A stretch of DNA of 64,000 nt, taken from assembly GCA_947561395.2 (NCBI GenBank), contig OX387186.1, positions 3,378,835-3,442,834 on the forward strand. The letters are read 5' to 3'. Positions within the stretch are counted from its first letter, which is position 1; every line of letters begins with the position of its first letter. Shown here piece by piece: positions 21,356-32,751 of the stretch. A program made the position numbers and the translations under genes. Under the pieces are notes generated by a model. It worked only from the letters and a program-made list of their open reading frames with translations, was not told where the DNA came from and made no database searches. The stretch is from Buxus sempervirens (Eukaryota; Streptophyta; Magnoliopsida; Buxales; Buxaceae).

Positions 21356-21913
21356 GAATGTGGCAATGTGCATATTTTATTTTATTTTATTTTTTAAGGT
21401 AAAATTTGGCAATGTGCGTATTTATCTTTAATTACTCCCGCAAATTGGCGTTTTAAATTACAAGTTTGCACCTACTACTGCGTACGCTCCTGTCACCAAC
21501 CAGCTGTTACACGAAACGCGTGTTTTCACTTGCAGCCGATGATCGGAAACCCAGTTCCAGTTGTCGTTTAATTTATTGTCGTTTGGTGGCTCTCTCCAAA
21601 GTCCCAGGTCAATCGTCTCGGTTGGCAGAAAAATCAACAAATAAACAGTAGCTCACAGCTGTTCCCACTGTCTTTCCACTGTAACTCCACCGTAGAAAAA
21701 GTTGCAAAGCAAAAGGGTGGGAATGCATCCTCTCCTCCCTTTCAAATAATAACCCCTTTAGCGACAAAAGTATCAACGAAGCTCCCTAGGACCGAAAGGA
21801 CCTCTCTTTTTAGGTACACGAGCTAGGCTGCAACACAGAAGCATCCGAGAAGGTGTTCTACCGTCCTCGTGCATCCACTGTTTTAGTCACACGAAAGGGA
21901 GCAAGATCCCCCA
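21356..21913. other. Upstream region of the small membrane protein gene
   Basis: No gene is recognised. The part from about 21430 is less AT-rich and probably contains the promoter of the gene starting at 22021. Confidence 0.4.
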
Positions 21914-21914
21914 C

Positions 21915-21922
21915 TTATATAT
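21915..21922 (+). promoter_or_regulatory. TATA box of the small membrane protein gene
   Basis: CCACTTATATATCAAGG lies about 105 bp before the ATG at 22021. A start site near 21947 would give a leader of about 75 bases. Confidence 0.5.
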
Positions 21923-22020
21923 CAAGGAAAGAACCAGGTTTCCTTTACCTCAAAACACTCAGAGCGTATAGTTTAGTAGTGGGGATTACTGCCTAGCTAG
22001 CTTCCTTCGACACAGCTGCA

Positions 22021-22362
22021 ATGGCCAGGTTTCTTCTCATGTGCTTCATTCTAGTGGAGGTCTTGTTGGTACACGCAACGGCTAATGCGGGAGAAGCAGG
22101 AAGCGAGCATATTCTACCAAGGGTTGGGCCCGTGGCAGAGCCATCTAGGGTTCATGGGTTGTCGGATCCGCCTGCGTCGAGTGCTGCTTTGGAGTCGGAA
22201 GGGGCGGAAGCTCCGGAGATCAGACGGCTAGGAAAGCATCATTCCTCCGATAAGTCCATAGCAGGCGGAGGCGTGATCATTGGGGGACTGGCCACAGCTG
22301 TTGTTGCTGGTGTCTTTTGCTATATTCGCGTCACCAGAAAAACTAATAGAGATGGTTCTTAA
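22021..22362 (+). CDS. Small plant single-pass membrane protein, function unknown
   Basis: A single-exon frame of 113 residues. It starts with a signal peptide (MARFLLMCFILVEVLLVHAT, cleavage likely near residues 20-24), followed by a Pro/Glu/Ala-rich luminal or apoplastic part and a His-Ser-Ser linker. Near the end is one membrane segment (AGGGVIIGGLATAVVAGVFC, about residues 80-100) and a short basic tail (YIRVTRKTNRDGS). The motif SSDKSIAGGGVIIGGLAT recalls a family of uncharacterised plant transmembrane proteins of similar length. Topology would be type I at the plasma membrane or endomembranes. A TATA box about 105 bp upstream and an AATGAAATA poly(A)-like word at about 22450 support a real gene. 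No function is proposed. Confidence 0.75.
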   Translation: MARFLLMCFILVEVLLVHATANAGEAGSEHILPRVGPVAEPSRVHGLSDPPASSAALESEGAEAPEIRRLGKHHSSDKSIAGGGVIIGGLATAVVAGVFCYIRVTRKTNRDGS

Positions 22363-24201
22363 CCATTCACTCTTCACCAGAAAATTGCTACCCAAAATTT
22401 TATTTTTCTTCTCTCTTTTCATTTTCATTTACAATTTCAGAAATAGAAGCAATGAAATACAGATCCCCATCTTCTCTGTTCTTCCTTTTTTTTTTTTTTC
22501 TTGAGTTAGGGCCCTTTCTTTCGTTTTCCTCTTTTCCTGGTTTTTGCATTCAGGCAAAAAGGATTAGGGCTTGCTATTGTGGTGTAAAATGCAACAAAGC
22601 AATTTAGAGGAATAGGAATTAAAGATACAGTGAAGATAAATAATTTGTGTTTTCGGATCCTCGGTGATGATTGATGAATAATTCTATATTCCTTAGACTG
22701 TTTTTGTAATTTCAAGTGTTTTTCAATTTTAAATTGTTTGAAAGATTCAACAGACCCATCGACATAAATCGGAGCAGACTCCAGCTCAAAATAAAAATTT
22801 AAAATATACCGATTGATCACTAAAACAAACACCCGAATCCATGAAAAGGACATCAACAATCCACTAACTCCAAGCAATGACATTTCAATGAATTGGGTTG
22901 CTGGTTTGGTGCCCTCTCATTCACCAAGGCTGTTTTTGGAAGCTTGGATTTTGGGAGAAGTGAAAAGCTTGGATTTTGGGAGAAAAGAAAATGTTATAAA
23001 TTTTTTTTCCAGGTTTGTTGGGAAGAAGGAATTCTGTTTGGAGGTGAAAAATTCTCCCCCAAAGGTAGAGATTTTGAAAGAGGAAGAAAAAAAATCCACC
23101 GTCACCCATCACTTATTACACCACCCACTCACCCACCACCACCCACAATCACTCCTATCGCCCCCACCACCAACAATCTTCAATGCCACACCACCCACCA
23201 CCATCACCAATACCAGCCTCATTTTGTTCATGTCCACTCCAAATGCTTTGCTTCATATGTGTCTTATAGACACCTAGAATACAATCCTAGGCACAATTTA
23301 TTAGCTAATGGAGCTCATATAAAATAACGTATTACTAGGTGCATTTAGACACTGAGAAACTGCAACAAAATGTAGGACCATGCATATAGCGTTTGCAGTT
23401 CACGTCTTGGGGAGCCTCTATCTATAATCTTATTTACAACTTTTCATAGGATTATTTAAAAATTTACAGTTATATAATTCATGTAATTTTTTTAATACAC
23501 GTGGCATGATCCTATGGAGGCTCACAGGATCTCAATTGTAGCGCTTGTATACCCGGAAAAGAAAAAAAATGCAGGGACCCAACGTCTTATAAAATACAGG
23601 ATGAACGGCTCAGGAGGTATGGAACTGAAAGAAACCATGTCACAAGAAACAAGATGCAGTTTCTCATTATCCAAACGCAGCCTAAGAGATTCCCATTAAA
23701 TTAGCAAGAGATGCAAAAGTAGACTTTCACTTCAATCCCAATTACAATGTGTCCCATATTTCTTACCCAAAAAGAGAATGATTCTTATATTGAAATTTGA
23801 ACTTATCCTTTCAAACAAACTAAACAACTTATGTAGATAAAGGACTAGAAGAATTTCTCTTTATAGAAGATTCTTATCTATCCAGAGGTTGACACCATAC
23901 TGACTAGGAATTTGATTTGAACTCAGTTACTATCCTCAAACTAATTAAACAACTTGCATAGACTAAAGATAGACATCCAAACAGAGTAAAGATAAAACAT
24001 CATTTACAATAAACTGAACGCTTCCTTATTCATATATAATAGATAGATAAGACTGAGGAGAAACAGTAAAGAAAAATCACTACATATTCCTCATCTAACT
24101 TCATCCTAATGTTAGTCATTGCTGCTCTAGGTTTGTCAGAAGTAGGAGAACACTAACCCAAGAGAGAAGAGAATTCCAAATCCTTCTCAAAATTTCATTT
24201 C
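22363..24201. other. 3' flank and intergenic, low-complexity tracts
   Basis: The first 150 bp are the likely 3' untranslated region of the membrane protein gene. A 28-bp direct repeat with AGCTTGGATTTTGGGAGAA sits at about 22943-22992. A CA/CCA-rich tract at 23090-23220 gives a spurious His/Pro/Thr-rich frame. The rest to 24200 is AT-rich without a gene; the right part holds the 3' flank of the DUF538 gene. Confidence 0.5.
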
Positions 24202-25075
24202 TCATTGTACTTCAAATCCCTTGCCCATGCCTGCAAATCGATCATGATTTCTCATTCAGAATTGTCAAACCCACAAATAAATTCAGGAAAGCTCAGCTCA
24301 AATGGAAAATCTTCAATGAAATAAAAGGTTTGCAACCAATTTAAAAATAAAAAAACCCGGGCCGGATGAATAATAAAAAGAAACAGAAGGTAAGGCCAAA
24401 AAACTTCACGGACGAAGAAGAGACAACTCTAAAGGAATCCTCAAATCCTACAAAAAACAGTATAACTGAACAGGAAAAGGGAATTCCAAACAATAAAGCA
24501 ACAAAATCAGTTATAAAATGCCTAAAAACGAACGAATATAAAAAGAGAATTCCAAAAGACAGCAGCAAGTTAGACGTGAGAAAAAACAAAAGGCAAAGCA
24601 GTTAAAACAATAAAGATTCGAATGAACCTGTTTCGCGACCGGAAGTCGTTTGACCTTCTGGTTCACAATCTGGAGGGTCTTCGAAGAGAGAAAGCGAGAA
24701 CAGATTATGAACCAGTCCAATGTCGAAAAGAATGACACCCGATGCTGGGTCGTCGAGTATGATACCTTTGACGGGAAACCACAGAAAGAGCTCTTCTTGG
24801 CACATACCTTCGACTCCAGAGAGCTGTCCATGGCTGATGTTAGCGCGTACAACTCTATCAAAGAAAACTCTGTTCTCGAACTTCGTCATACAAGGAGCAT
24901 TGAGAAACACTTGGAGACGGGCGTTGTCGTCGAGGGTGTACGATTTAACTTCCTTTGGGAAGAGTCCGGCTGGCAAGCCTTTGCTTCGGAGGAGATCGCG
25001 AATCGAAGCACACTGGGCGAGAGGAAGGAGAACGAACATTAGACAGAGAGTGAAACGGCTATCAAAAGTCGCCAT
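24202..25075 (-). CDS. DUF538 family secreted protein (two exons)
   Basis: Exon 1 is 24628-25075 and exon 2 is 24202-24230, giving 158 residues. It begins with a signal peptide (FTLCLMFVLLPLAQCAS). The DUF538 body follows: IRDLLRSKGLPAGLFPKEV, a beta-rich core with CMTKFENRVFFDR, QEELFLWFPVKGI, GVILFDIG and SLFEDPPDCEPEG. The exon 1 frame alone runs to a stop at 24602, but a donor (ACAG|GTTCAT) and an acceptor (GATTTGCAG) join it in phase to a 29-nt exon ending GKGFEVQ, which resembles the MGFE-type ends of this family. DUF538 proteins are plant-specific; some affect trichomes or stress responses and the biochemical role is unclear. The tiny last exon is inferred. Confidence 0.85.
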
Positions 25076-26712
25076 TGCTGCTCGGGTTGGAAAGGCAAAA
25101 AAAAACCAGAGGAGCGTGGTCCAAGGGAAATTGTCAGAGCTGAGAGCGAGAAAAATGCAGAGAGGGTTCTGTTAAGCTGAGGTTGAAGGCGAGAGGAATG
25201 TTGGACTTGGGCCGGTTGACGAAGGGCGTGAGCAACAGAGACGCCTTAAATTTAATTTGAGAAGGCTATTGAAATGAAATGACCATTATGCCCTTCACAC
25301 GAATCACACCTTCGTTTGTGTTTACAAGGGTCTGCAAGTGGTTTTAATGACAATGGTGGTAATAACTAATAATTATGCTAGAAACTTCAGCAAAGTATAA
25401 AATCTGTGTAAGGGATTTAAGCTGTTTTAATAATAATGGTGATAATGACAGTGATAGTTATATTACAAACCTGAACACTGAGCAAAATTGAAGAGACTAC
25501 AAAGACTATGCACGACGACTTTTATCTTGAATTCAAGTAGAGCTTCTTTTCAAACATTAGTCACCTCAACATGTAGCGATTTTGCTCTCATTATTTTGTA
25601 TCTTAAAATCTATACCATTGTCCAGAGAAAACTACTGACTACGTGCACCAAAGAACGCAGTGTGTATTGTGTAATAATTCCACAATGAGCATATGAGAGA
25701 TTTTGTCCATTGAAAAAGAGCAAATTACCATGGCCATGCATCTCTATACAAATTCCATGTTCGTTATTTTATTATGTTAAAATCTCAAGAAGAGAAGAGG
25801 CTTCGTCATCACTAGCTATGAAAGAATGCTTAAAGCATATTGAAAAATTGCTGCTGTCGGAGAATGTTTGACTAGCACAGTACAAAACGTACCAGATGAG
25901 ATAGTAGTAAAATCCGTGGATACAAAGGTCGCAGATTCATAGAGTGCAGTCGCATCTGATTTATATTAACACTCAACTCGATTTCACTGCAGGCTTGACG
26001 CATCTTTGGACTCAAATTTGAAATATGGAATACTTGGTCCCTGTGCAGTATATTTGATTTTGCGCATAAATAAGCCAGATGTCGACTTGTAAGGTTTGCA
26101 GCAACTCAGTGAGATCAACACAAAATCTAGGTTTATGAATCCACCTAAAAAAGATTCTCTAGACTTTTCTAGCACATGCTTCATGTTTGCTTCCCCCTTT
26201 TTCCGCATAAACTTTCTACTTTCATGAGTTTCATTTGATATCCATTAGCCATACCCCTCACATTCATATAGAAGTTTAAATTATTTAAATTGCACATTTT
26301 CTAATATATGTATATATGGTCAAGACCCTCTTTTCTCCCTCACATTTCATACCCCAAACACCCTCATTTTTTTTATTTCCTCATAAACTTTCTAATTTTT
26401 GAGTTTGATATCTATTAGCTATCCATGTTCAAATTTGAAGTTGTTTCTAAGTGGGCCCCACTTGATTGTAGTCCCCTAGTATATACAAAGTAAGGACCCT
26501 CTTTTCTTGCTGATATTTCATATTGAAAATACCATTTTTTTTTTAAAATTTGCTACGCAAATAGCGCGTACTATCTCCTACACACACATTCATTCACATA
26601 TGGAGTAAGATTATGCACACAAGGATGAATAATGAAAATTGTCTTGGAGTCCAAAATCGCAACCAGAAAAAAAGTGTCAAAGCAGAAGTGCTTTGCATAT
26701 CTGTAACACTAA
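25076..26712. other. DUF538 upstream region and intergenic
   Basis: 25076-25260 is the probable leader and promoter of the DUF538 gene. The rest is AT-rich; frames at 25488-25688 and 25984-26208 do not resemble proteins. The right part has the two-copy repeat at 26195-26545. Confidence 0.45.
26195..26545. repeat. Two diverged direct copies of about 175 bp
   Basis: Both copies have CATAAACTTTCT, GAGTTT, GATATC-ATTAGC, then ACCCTCTTTTCT and ATTTCATA in the same order (about 26195-26375 and 26376-26545). Origin unknown. Confidence 0.65.
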
Positions 26713-27184
26713 GGCCTCATTTGGCTTTCATTTTAGGAATTCATTCCAAACCTTGGAATTCATTCCAAGCCTTGGAATGAATTCTGATACCAAAATGAGT
26801 GTTTGGTAATGCATGCAAGAACTCATTCTATAAGAATGAAAATGAGAAAACCCTTGATTTTCAGAAACGGCTTCAACCCCATTTTTGGATTTGAGAATGG
26901 GTTTTGATTTTTATGCGGTGGCAAACTTGTAATTATTGTTAACTTTAAGCAATGGCATAAATTGTAAATATGCCAATTGAGCCTTCTCTCCTTCTTCAAT
27001 AAAAGACTTTCCAATCGTCAATAAAACAATTCCTCTTCTTCTTCGTTGTTCATTGCTGCTCTGGTTATTTAAGGGGAAAACGAGGGTTTCTACCATTTCG
27101 AAAGGGGGAGAACAACTGTGACCCATTGGATATTTCCGAAACCAAAGAGAGAAGGAACGCAGATGAGAACTCACGGCAAAAACC

Positions 27185-27791
27185 ATGGATTCAACTACTC
27201 GAAGAAGCAGCCGAGGCCTTCTCGAAGGGTTTTACAGGGTCTTCATGTGCCGTAACTCCGTTTATGTCACTTTCGTAGTCTTCGGCACTTTCGCCGAAGA
27301 GCGGGTAGGGTTTCTTTTTGATCTGTTTCTCCATATTTCTGATTCTCAAACTAAAAATTTTCGTTCTTAGATCGTGATTGCCGTGACACTCCTTGAATAG
27401 CTTGTGATTCTATTTAATGCGATATCGAACTAGAGTCTCCAAACCATTTGGTTGTAACTGAATTTGGAACTTCAAAAGTCGGTGGGAAAAACGCTTGTTC
27501 TATTCTACGTTAGAAATATCGGTGATCTATTTCTGAAATCAATGTTACATCTATACTAATCAGCGCTTTGATGGGTTTGAATCCTAGGTTAATTTGAGGC
27601 GGTATGAATATATTGAATGATCATATCTTTGATTTCTATAATTTTATTTTTATTTTTTTCATTTCTGAGTCTTGCCTCTTCTTTCTAGAACAAGGAAGCT
27701 TTTCATGTTTCTAATTAGCGAAGGTGTGATCTCTTGGCTGCAGGCAGTGGACTATGGAGTTCACAAGCTCTGGGAGTATAACAATGTTGGG
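27185..27791 (+). pseudogene. Cytochrome bc1 complex subunit 9 (QCR9), first two exons, captured
   Basis: Exon 1 (27185-27304) encodes 40 residues, including GLLEGFYRVFMCRNSVYVTF. Exon 2 (27744-27791) encodes AVDYGVHKLWEYNNVG. Donors (CGG|GTAGGG and GGG|GTAATA) and the acceptor (GCTGCAG) are intact and the junction restores the family sequence EER-AVDYG. QCR9 is a small single-helix subunit of mitochondrial complex III; here the membrane helix is kept. The C-terminal exon of about 15 residues is not found nearby. The fragment lies inside a transposon bounded by TAA duplications, so it is read as a captured copy, not the working gene. See the finding on its in-frame joining to 28155-28298. Confidence 0.8.
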
Positions 27792-27934
27792 GTAATATTT
27801 CTAGCAATGCCTTATTTGCGCACATTGAACTTTATTATTTTATGTTAAATATGCAGTATAACAATGTTGGGGTCATAATTATAGCACTGTCTTATTTACG
27901 CACATTGAACTTTATTAAATTATGTTAAATATTG
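27775..27934. repeat. 80-bp tandem duplication at the exon 2 donor
   Basis: AGTATAACAATGTTGGGGT starts at 27775 and again at 27855, followed by TTATTT(A/G)CGCACATTGAAC in both. The duplication copies the end of QCR9 exon 2 together with its GT donor. Confidence 0.9.
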
Positions 27935-27957
27935 CAACATGCTTTTTAGTAGCGTCG

Positions 27958-28153
27958 TTTTCATGTAAACGTTAGACCTCTAGTAATTTTATATCAAGAA
28001 AATTCACACTTTATGTAGTCTTACATGAATACCTAAGAGACACATGAACTATGCATTTTCATGTAAACGTTAGACCTCTAGTAATTTTATATCAAGAAAA
28101 TTCACACTTTATGTAGTCATACATGAGTACCTAAGAGACACATGAACTATGCA
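27958..28153. repeat. 98-bp tandem duplication
   Basis: Two near-identical units start TTTTCATGTAAACGTTAGAC at 27958 and 28056 and end CATGAACTATGCA. The second ends directly at the acceptor (TATGCAG) of the next exon, so the acceptor-like sequence is also duplicated. Confidence 0.9.
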
Positions 28154-28154
28154 G

Positions 28155-28298
28155 CTCTCGGTAGTTGATTTTCCCCACATGGATGATGAACCAGATTCAG
28201 ATGAAGTAATACAAGAACAAGGAATAAGGGGGATGGATGCATTTAGACAATCAATTGCTGAAGCTATATCGCATGCTTGCAATAGTAAATGCCCTTGA
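28155..28298 (+). pseudogene. Transposase-tail-like exon in the Harbinger element
   Basis: An exon of 47 codons follows TATGCAG and ends at TGA. It is acidic (HMDDEPDSDEVIQEQGI) and ends MDAFRQSIAEAISHACNSKC. The acidic run followed by (F)R-x-x-I-A-E resembles the C-terminal tail of plant PIF/Harbinger transposases (R-D-x-I-A-x-x-M/I-W). The match is short, so the assignment is tentative. It is in phase with QCR9 exon 2. Confidence 0.4.
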
Positions 28299-28714
28299 AA
28301 GTATTATTTGTATTAATGTAATGAACTTTGCTATAAATTATGGATGTGATAGGACTTTATGACTTTACTGATAGTTGCTATCATTATGTGTTTTAAATTA
28401 ATAGACATAATCAGCAAACCCATCCTTTATTTTGTTTTTGTTTTTCAATTCTTAGGTTTTTCAAGTTTTATCTTTAAGGATCAACCAATTTCTTATAATT
28501 ATTCATGGAAAAAGAAAAAAAAAAGGGAAAAACAAATTTCATGGAACTCATTTTATTACTTGTTAACCAAACAGTTTTCTAGGTAAAAATTCATTCTGCT
28601 ACGTGTTAACCAAACGCAATTAGAAAGACTTCAAAATTGATTCGCAAAATGAGTTTTAAGAATTCATTCTCGGAATGAGTTCCTAACCCGGAATGAAAGC
28701 CAAACGAGGCCTAA

Positions 28715-29490
28715 ATATAAGAAAAGAAAAGGGAAAAAAAAGAAGGAAAATTCTTTTTCCAATAAAAATAGATAAACACATCTATTTCCTTTTGGGACCC
28801 AAAACATTTTGCAATAATCAGGAACAAAGAGCTTCAACTGGAAGAACAATTCAGTTATAAGTTAGAAAATATTAAAAAAAACACTAATATCACTAAATCC
28901 ATCTACAGATACAAAAAAATTGTGAAATATCCCAGTTTTAAGAGAGAATATAATCAAAATGTGAAATCTCAGGAAACAAATGGCTAATTAAATTTTTTAT
29001 AAATGTAACCCAAATCTGAATATAAAACCACATGAGAGATTAAAATTGAGATAGGTTAATCTGGAACCACAGCAATTATTAATTTCTGTCCATTTAAGCT
29101 TGGTAATAGAAAATGATGACTCTTTTGGAACAAGATATTAAGAGATATAAACTCCAGGTGGATCATATATTCCTCATGTCAGAATCAGCCTCACATAATA
29201 CACTCATTTTTGCCAGGTTGATCTACACTAAAGGTGTACAAAAGACAGACAAGCATTCACCCAAATATAATAAACAGCCAGGACATCTATCGCCCATTTC
29301 AACCATCCATGTCAGACAACTATCTCCAATACATAATCATGATGATTCTAATAGTTTGTAAAGCATCCTCCATCTTCAAATCAAGACATGAATAAACTGC
29401 AGATGAAAAAAGGGGAGAAACTCTTAAAATCAATGTTTCGAATTAAGAAAGGAACATTCGATTTTGGCATGTAAGCTATCTCAGGTTACC
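28715..29490. other. AT-rich intergenic and MORF 3' flank
   Basis: No gene is recognised. From about 29100 the sequence is less repetitive and includes the 3' untranslated region of the MORF gene, which reads leftward. Confidence 0.5.
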
Positions 29491-30918
29491 TCATCCAGAG
29501 GTTGATTCTGATTGAGCTGCCTCTTGTCTTGGTCTTCTCTGCTCACTAGGAGGCCCATCCCTTCGTCTTTCGTACCTTCTGCTATCACGTCTTCCACCGC
29601 CACGCTGCTTTGGTTGATAAGTAGGGTACTTGCAAGGAATTATCTCCCCATTTATATACTTATCTCCTGAAAGAAAGAAAGAAAGAAGTAAAAATAAGAG
29701 GGGAAAAGACTTTCAAAAGAAATCTATGAATTTATATTGTTTAGCAAAAAAATTCATTTTTCATAACAAAAATCCATCAAACGGACAGACCTCCATAATC
29801 TTTATTTTTCACATCAATGTATGAGTCTGGTAATACCCAAAGGACTCCAGGCAATCCTACAAACAAAATAGCGAATGTTTATTCTCAGAAGCTAAGATAA
29901 GCAAAGAACAGCGACATTTGGAATGAAAGTAACTTTCTAAGATATTGACTCACCCTTGAATTTCTCGGATGTTTCTTCAGATACCGTGCACTGGAATCCT
30001 GTGTAGGTGGTAGTACTGAAGGCATACATGTTCTTCTTTGCTTCTTCCATGCTGCAACATGGAAAGTAATGATAGGAGCACGAGCAGGATAAAACAAAAA
30101 TCAGTCAAATTTCATCCAGAATGCCATTTTTCACTCGCCAAGCATCATAAAGAATCGAAAACCAATTATTTCCCCAAATCTACAAGCCACTGTACCATAA
30201 ATAAAATAGGAAAAAGGAAAGAGTATTTTCCCTTAGAAAAGTGAAACAAAAATCATGTTCTCAGATTGAGAAGTTCAGTTCTATGTGACAGAATTAAGAA
30301 TGGGGGTAGGGTTCGAATTTCTGAATCACTTAGTTTAAATTCGAAGTACTGTAAGTTCAAATAGCATTCTGTTCATCACCATACACGTAGTAGAGAAGCT
30401 AACATCCCAATCTAATAATTCCCTCCTAAATAACCAAAACGCAGGTCAACGATCAAAAGCAAAACAAAAGACAGAAAACCTAATAACCACAGCTTGAACA
30501 ACAAAAACATGGGAATAAGGAGATACCTTCCCAAAACGGTAGCAAGAGTGTTGAGATAGGTTTCAATCATTTGCTCTCTTGTAGGTGCCGGATCCTTTGG
30601 GAACTCCATCACGATAAGCCAGTGATTATAGTCACATCCAGGTAGCAGGATAGTCTCTCTGGGCTCGTTGTTGCTGCTCCTTCTAGAGGAATAGTTTCCG
30701 TCCAAAGCCGCTCGAGTCGCTGTTCGAGACGCACAAGAGCTTGAAGACGGACGAGCCGAGAAGAAGGATATGGAAGTGAATCGGAATGGAGAAACGAGAG
30801 GAAGTTGAGTAATCGAAGCGAAGACTCGAACAGAAGAGCTGTTTTTTGGTTCTGGCTGATAAGAAGAAGACGAAATTAGGGCTCTGGGAAGAAGAGAGGC
30901 CTTGAACGTCGTCGCCAT
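29491..30918 (-). CDS. Multiple organellar RNA editing factor, MORF9/MORF2-like
   Basis: Four exons: 30527-30918, 29954-30051, 29791-29856 and 29491-29666, giving 243 residues with all junctions in phase. The first 75 residues are Ser/Arg-rich and acid-poor, a typical plastid transit peptide. The MORF box then follows: [77 protein letters not shown] and [17 protein letters not shown]. The tail is Arg/Gly-rich. MORF proteins bind PPR proteins and are needed for C-to-U editing of organelle RNAs; MORF2 and MORF9 act in plastids. Length fits the family (about 220-240). I cannot decide between MORF9 and MORF2 from the sequence alone. All motifs are intact. Confidence 0.95.
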
Positions 30919-31147
30919 TAGAGCAATTGATCGGGCGCGAGAGGCAGCGTCGAAAAGATAAGGTTAGATAGGGCGAACTTATTATACTCGGAAGCCGATA
31001 TTTTAGAGGGTTTTACATGTTAGGGTTTATGGATTTGAGGGACTTCGTAATTGGATCATTCGATGAAAGATCAACGGCGACGGGGATAAATTACTTCGTC
31101 TCCCCAGTAATTTGGAATATTTACAGGAATATCCCGACGGATTATAA

Positions 31148-32751
31148 GTTTGCGTTTGGTAACGCTTTTGTTTTTTTGCTTCTAAAAGCAATTTTATGCT
31201 TTTCGAAAGATCTTTTCTTGAAGCAAACTATTTGATAAACTTTTTCTTTGTTTCTAAGAAGTAAAAAAGCATGTTTGATAATTGCAATAACATAAAAATT
31301 GCTTTTTGCTTCCATAAAAGTATTGTACACAATTTATGTATTGTATTTAGAAGTATACCCAAAAATATAAGTCCAATATTATAAAATATTCAAAAAATAG
31401 TCATTTAATTACATTCAAATAATTAAACAAGTATCTAATATCACCATTGTACTAATCCATATGCACTAGATAGTCTACGTGCAATTGAGTTGTTCTTCAA
31501 AGATCTATTAATAACTTTTGAACCTCAATCTTATCACTGTTGGTTATTGGAACTCTGTTGATTATCAAACTAAGCTTTTTTAAGTTTCACTCTTCATTCT
31601 CACTAATTCATGCTCTCTGTTCCTCAGTTTCGATGGCAGAGTTAGGGTTTTTTTAGCTCAAATGATAGGGTTTCTGCACAAGAAATGTTTCTGAGATGCA
31701 AACTCTCTCACCCGCTTCTCCACCTCCATCGCATTCACAATCCCATTCTCCAATGCCTCCACCGGCAGAGCTAGCTTCATGTCCTCCACCAAGACCGCCT
31801 TATTTAGGTGTTGCTCAGCGTAGAGAGGCCATGCCAGTATCGGAACCCCGGTTGACACAGCTTCCAAAAACGAGTTCCACCCACAATGAATCACAAACCC
31901 ACCCACTGATTAACGACTCAACACCACCGCCTGCGGTGCCCAGTGATACACGACCAAGCCCCGATCTCTGGTTTGATCCAAGAACCCCCTCCCGCAACAA
32001 TCCTTCAACCAAACTGGAATCTTTGGCCACTTCTAAACCCAGCTTCCGGTTGCTTTCCATTGATGGCAGATTTCTCACCACCCACAAGAACCTCTGACCG
32101 CTTTTCTCCAACCCAATTGCCCTCCTTTATCTGCTATGCAAAGAAGGTACCTCGGTTGCCAAAATACAAGAACACAATGCTTCGACTCAACTGCGAATCG
32201 AGCCAAGATAAACAATCTGATCCATTAATGTGGTCATTGTCCCTAGTCTCACTGGTGTCGGCAATCAACGGGCCAATATAGTACACAGGTGGGGTTTGAG
32301 AGTCCAAAACGCAATCCCCATCAGCGATGGTGTTGGCTCAAGCGACTCAAACGAGTTCACTATAATTCCCTTGGATTTGGGGAGATGGGAAGTGCAATAG
32401 ATGAAGTCATGGTAACCCTTATCAGAGGCTGAAGAAGAAAATGATCTTTTGGTTGAAGGCAACCGACTTTCATGAAGAAGATGAGCCGCACGGTTGAGAG
32501 ATACCGAGGAGTTCGTTAGAGAAAAAGATGACCACGATAGTATCGAGGGATTTTGAAAGCAATAAATCAATTTTGTCAAAAAATTGAGAAGCGACGTTTT
32601 GTTGCTTCCGGTGAAAAGCAATAAAATTGCTTCTTTGCTTTTAATAAATTGCTTCTCGTGTGCGAAACCAAACGGTACTTTTGCTTTTAAAAGCAATTTT
32701 TTGCTTTCAAAAGCAAAAAAGTAATTCCAAAAAGTGTTACCAAACGCAGTC
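31148..32751. mobile_element. Harbinger-like element carrying a UGT fragment
   Basis: The left end GTTTGCGTTTGGTAACGCTT and the reverse of the right end (GACTGCGTTTGGTAACACTT) match at most positions. Both sides are flanked by TAA (31145-31147 and 32752-32754). Subterminal DNA on both sides is full of GCTTTTAAAAGCA-type words. No transposase is seen. The centre holds a broken UDP-glycosyltransferase on the minus strand. The element lies 230 bp upstream of the MORF start codon. Confidence 0.7.
31670..32480 (-). pseudogene. UDP-glycosyltransferase (UGT88-like) fragment, captured
   Basis: Pieces of a family 1 UGT appear in order on the minus strand: HLPKSKGIIVNSFESLEP (about 32380), CLSWLDSQ near 32190, GQRFLWVVR (about 32090), then the UDP-sugar binding PSPG part with [20 protein letters not shown] and [16 protein letters not shown] (31770-31900). 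The N-terminal acceptor-binding half is missing, and several frameshifts and stops separate the pieces. UGTs transfer sugar to small molecules; this copy cannot be functional. The spacer motif resembles UGT88/UGT72-type enzymes. Confidence 0.8.

Larger units (their letters stand above)
26713..28711 (+). mobile_element. PIF/Harbinger-like element carrying QCR9 exons
   Basis: The left end GGCCTCATTTGGCTTTCATT and the right end (reverse complement GGCCTCGTTTGGCTTTCATT) form 20-bp inverted ends with one mismatch. The flanks are TAA on both sides (26710-26712 and 28712-28714), the target duplication of the PIF/Harbinger superfamily. Inside are the promoter-like region and first two exons of a QCR9 gene and, downstream, an exon resembling the C-terminal tail of a Harbinger transposase, all on the plus strand. 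The element is 2.0 kb and lacks a full transposase. Confidence 0.75.

Noticed and set aside
22813..23327. Overlapping plus-strand frames of 144 and 154 codons
   Set aside because: They are built from a CCA/CAC low-complexity tract and have no known relatives or gene signals.
24366..25175. Plus-strand frames over the DUF538 gene
   Set aside because: They are antisense shadows of the DUF538 exons and intron.
31696..32281. Two long plus-strand frames
   Set aside because: They are antisense to the recognisable UGT fragment on the minus strand.
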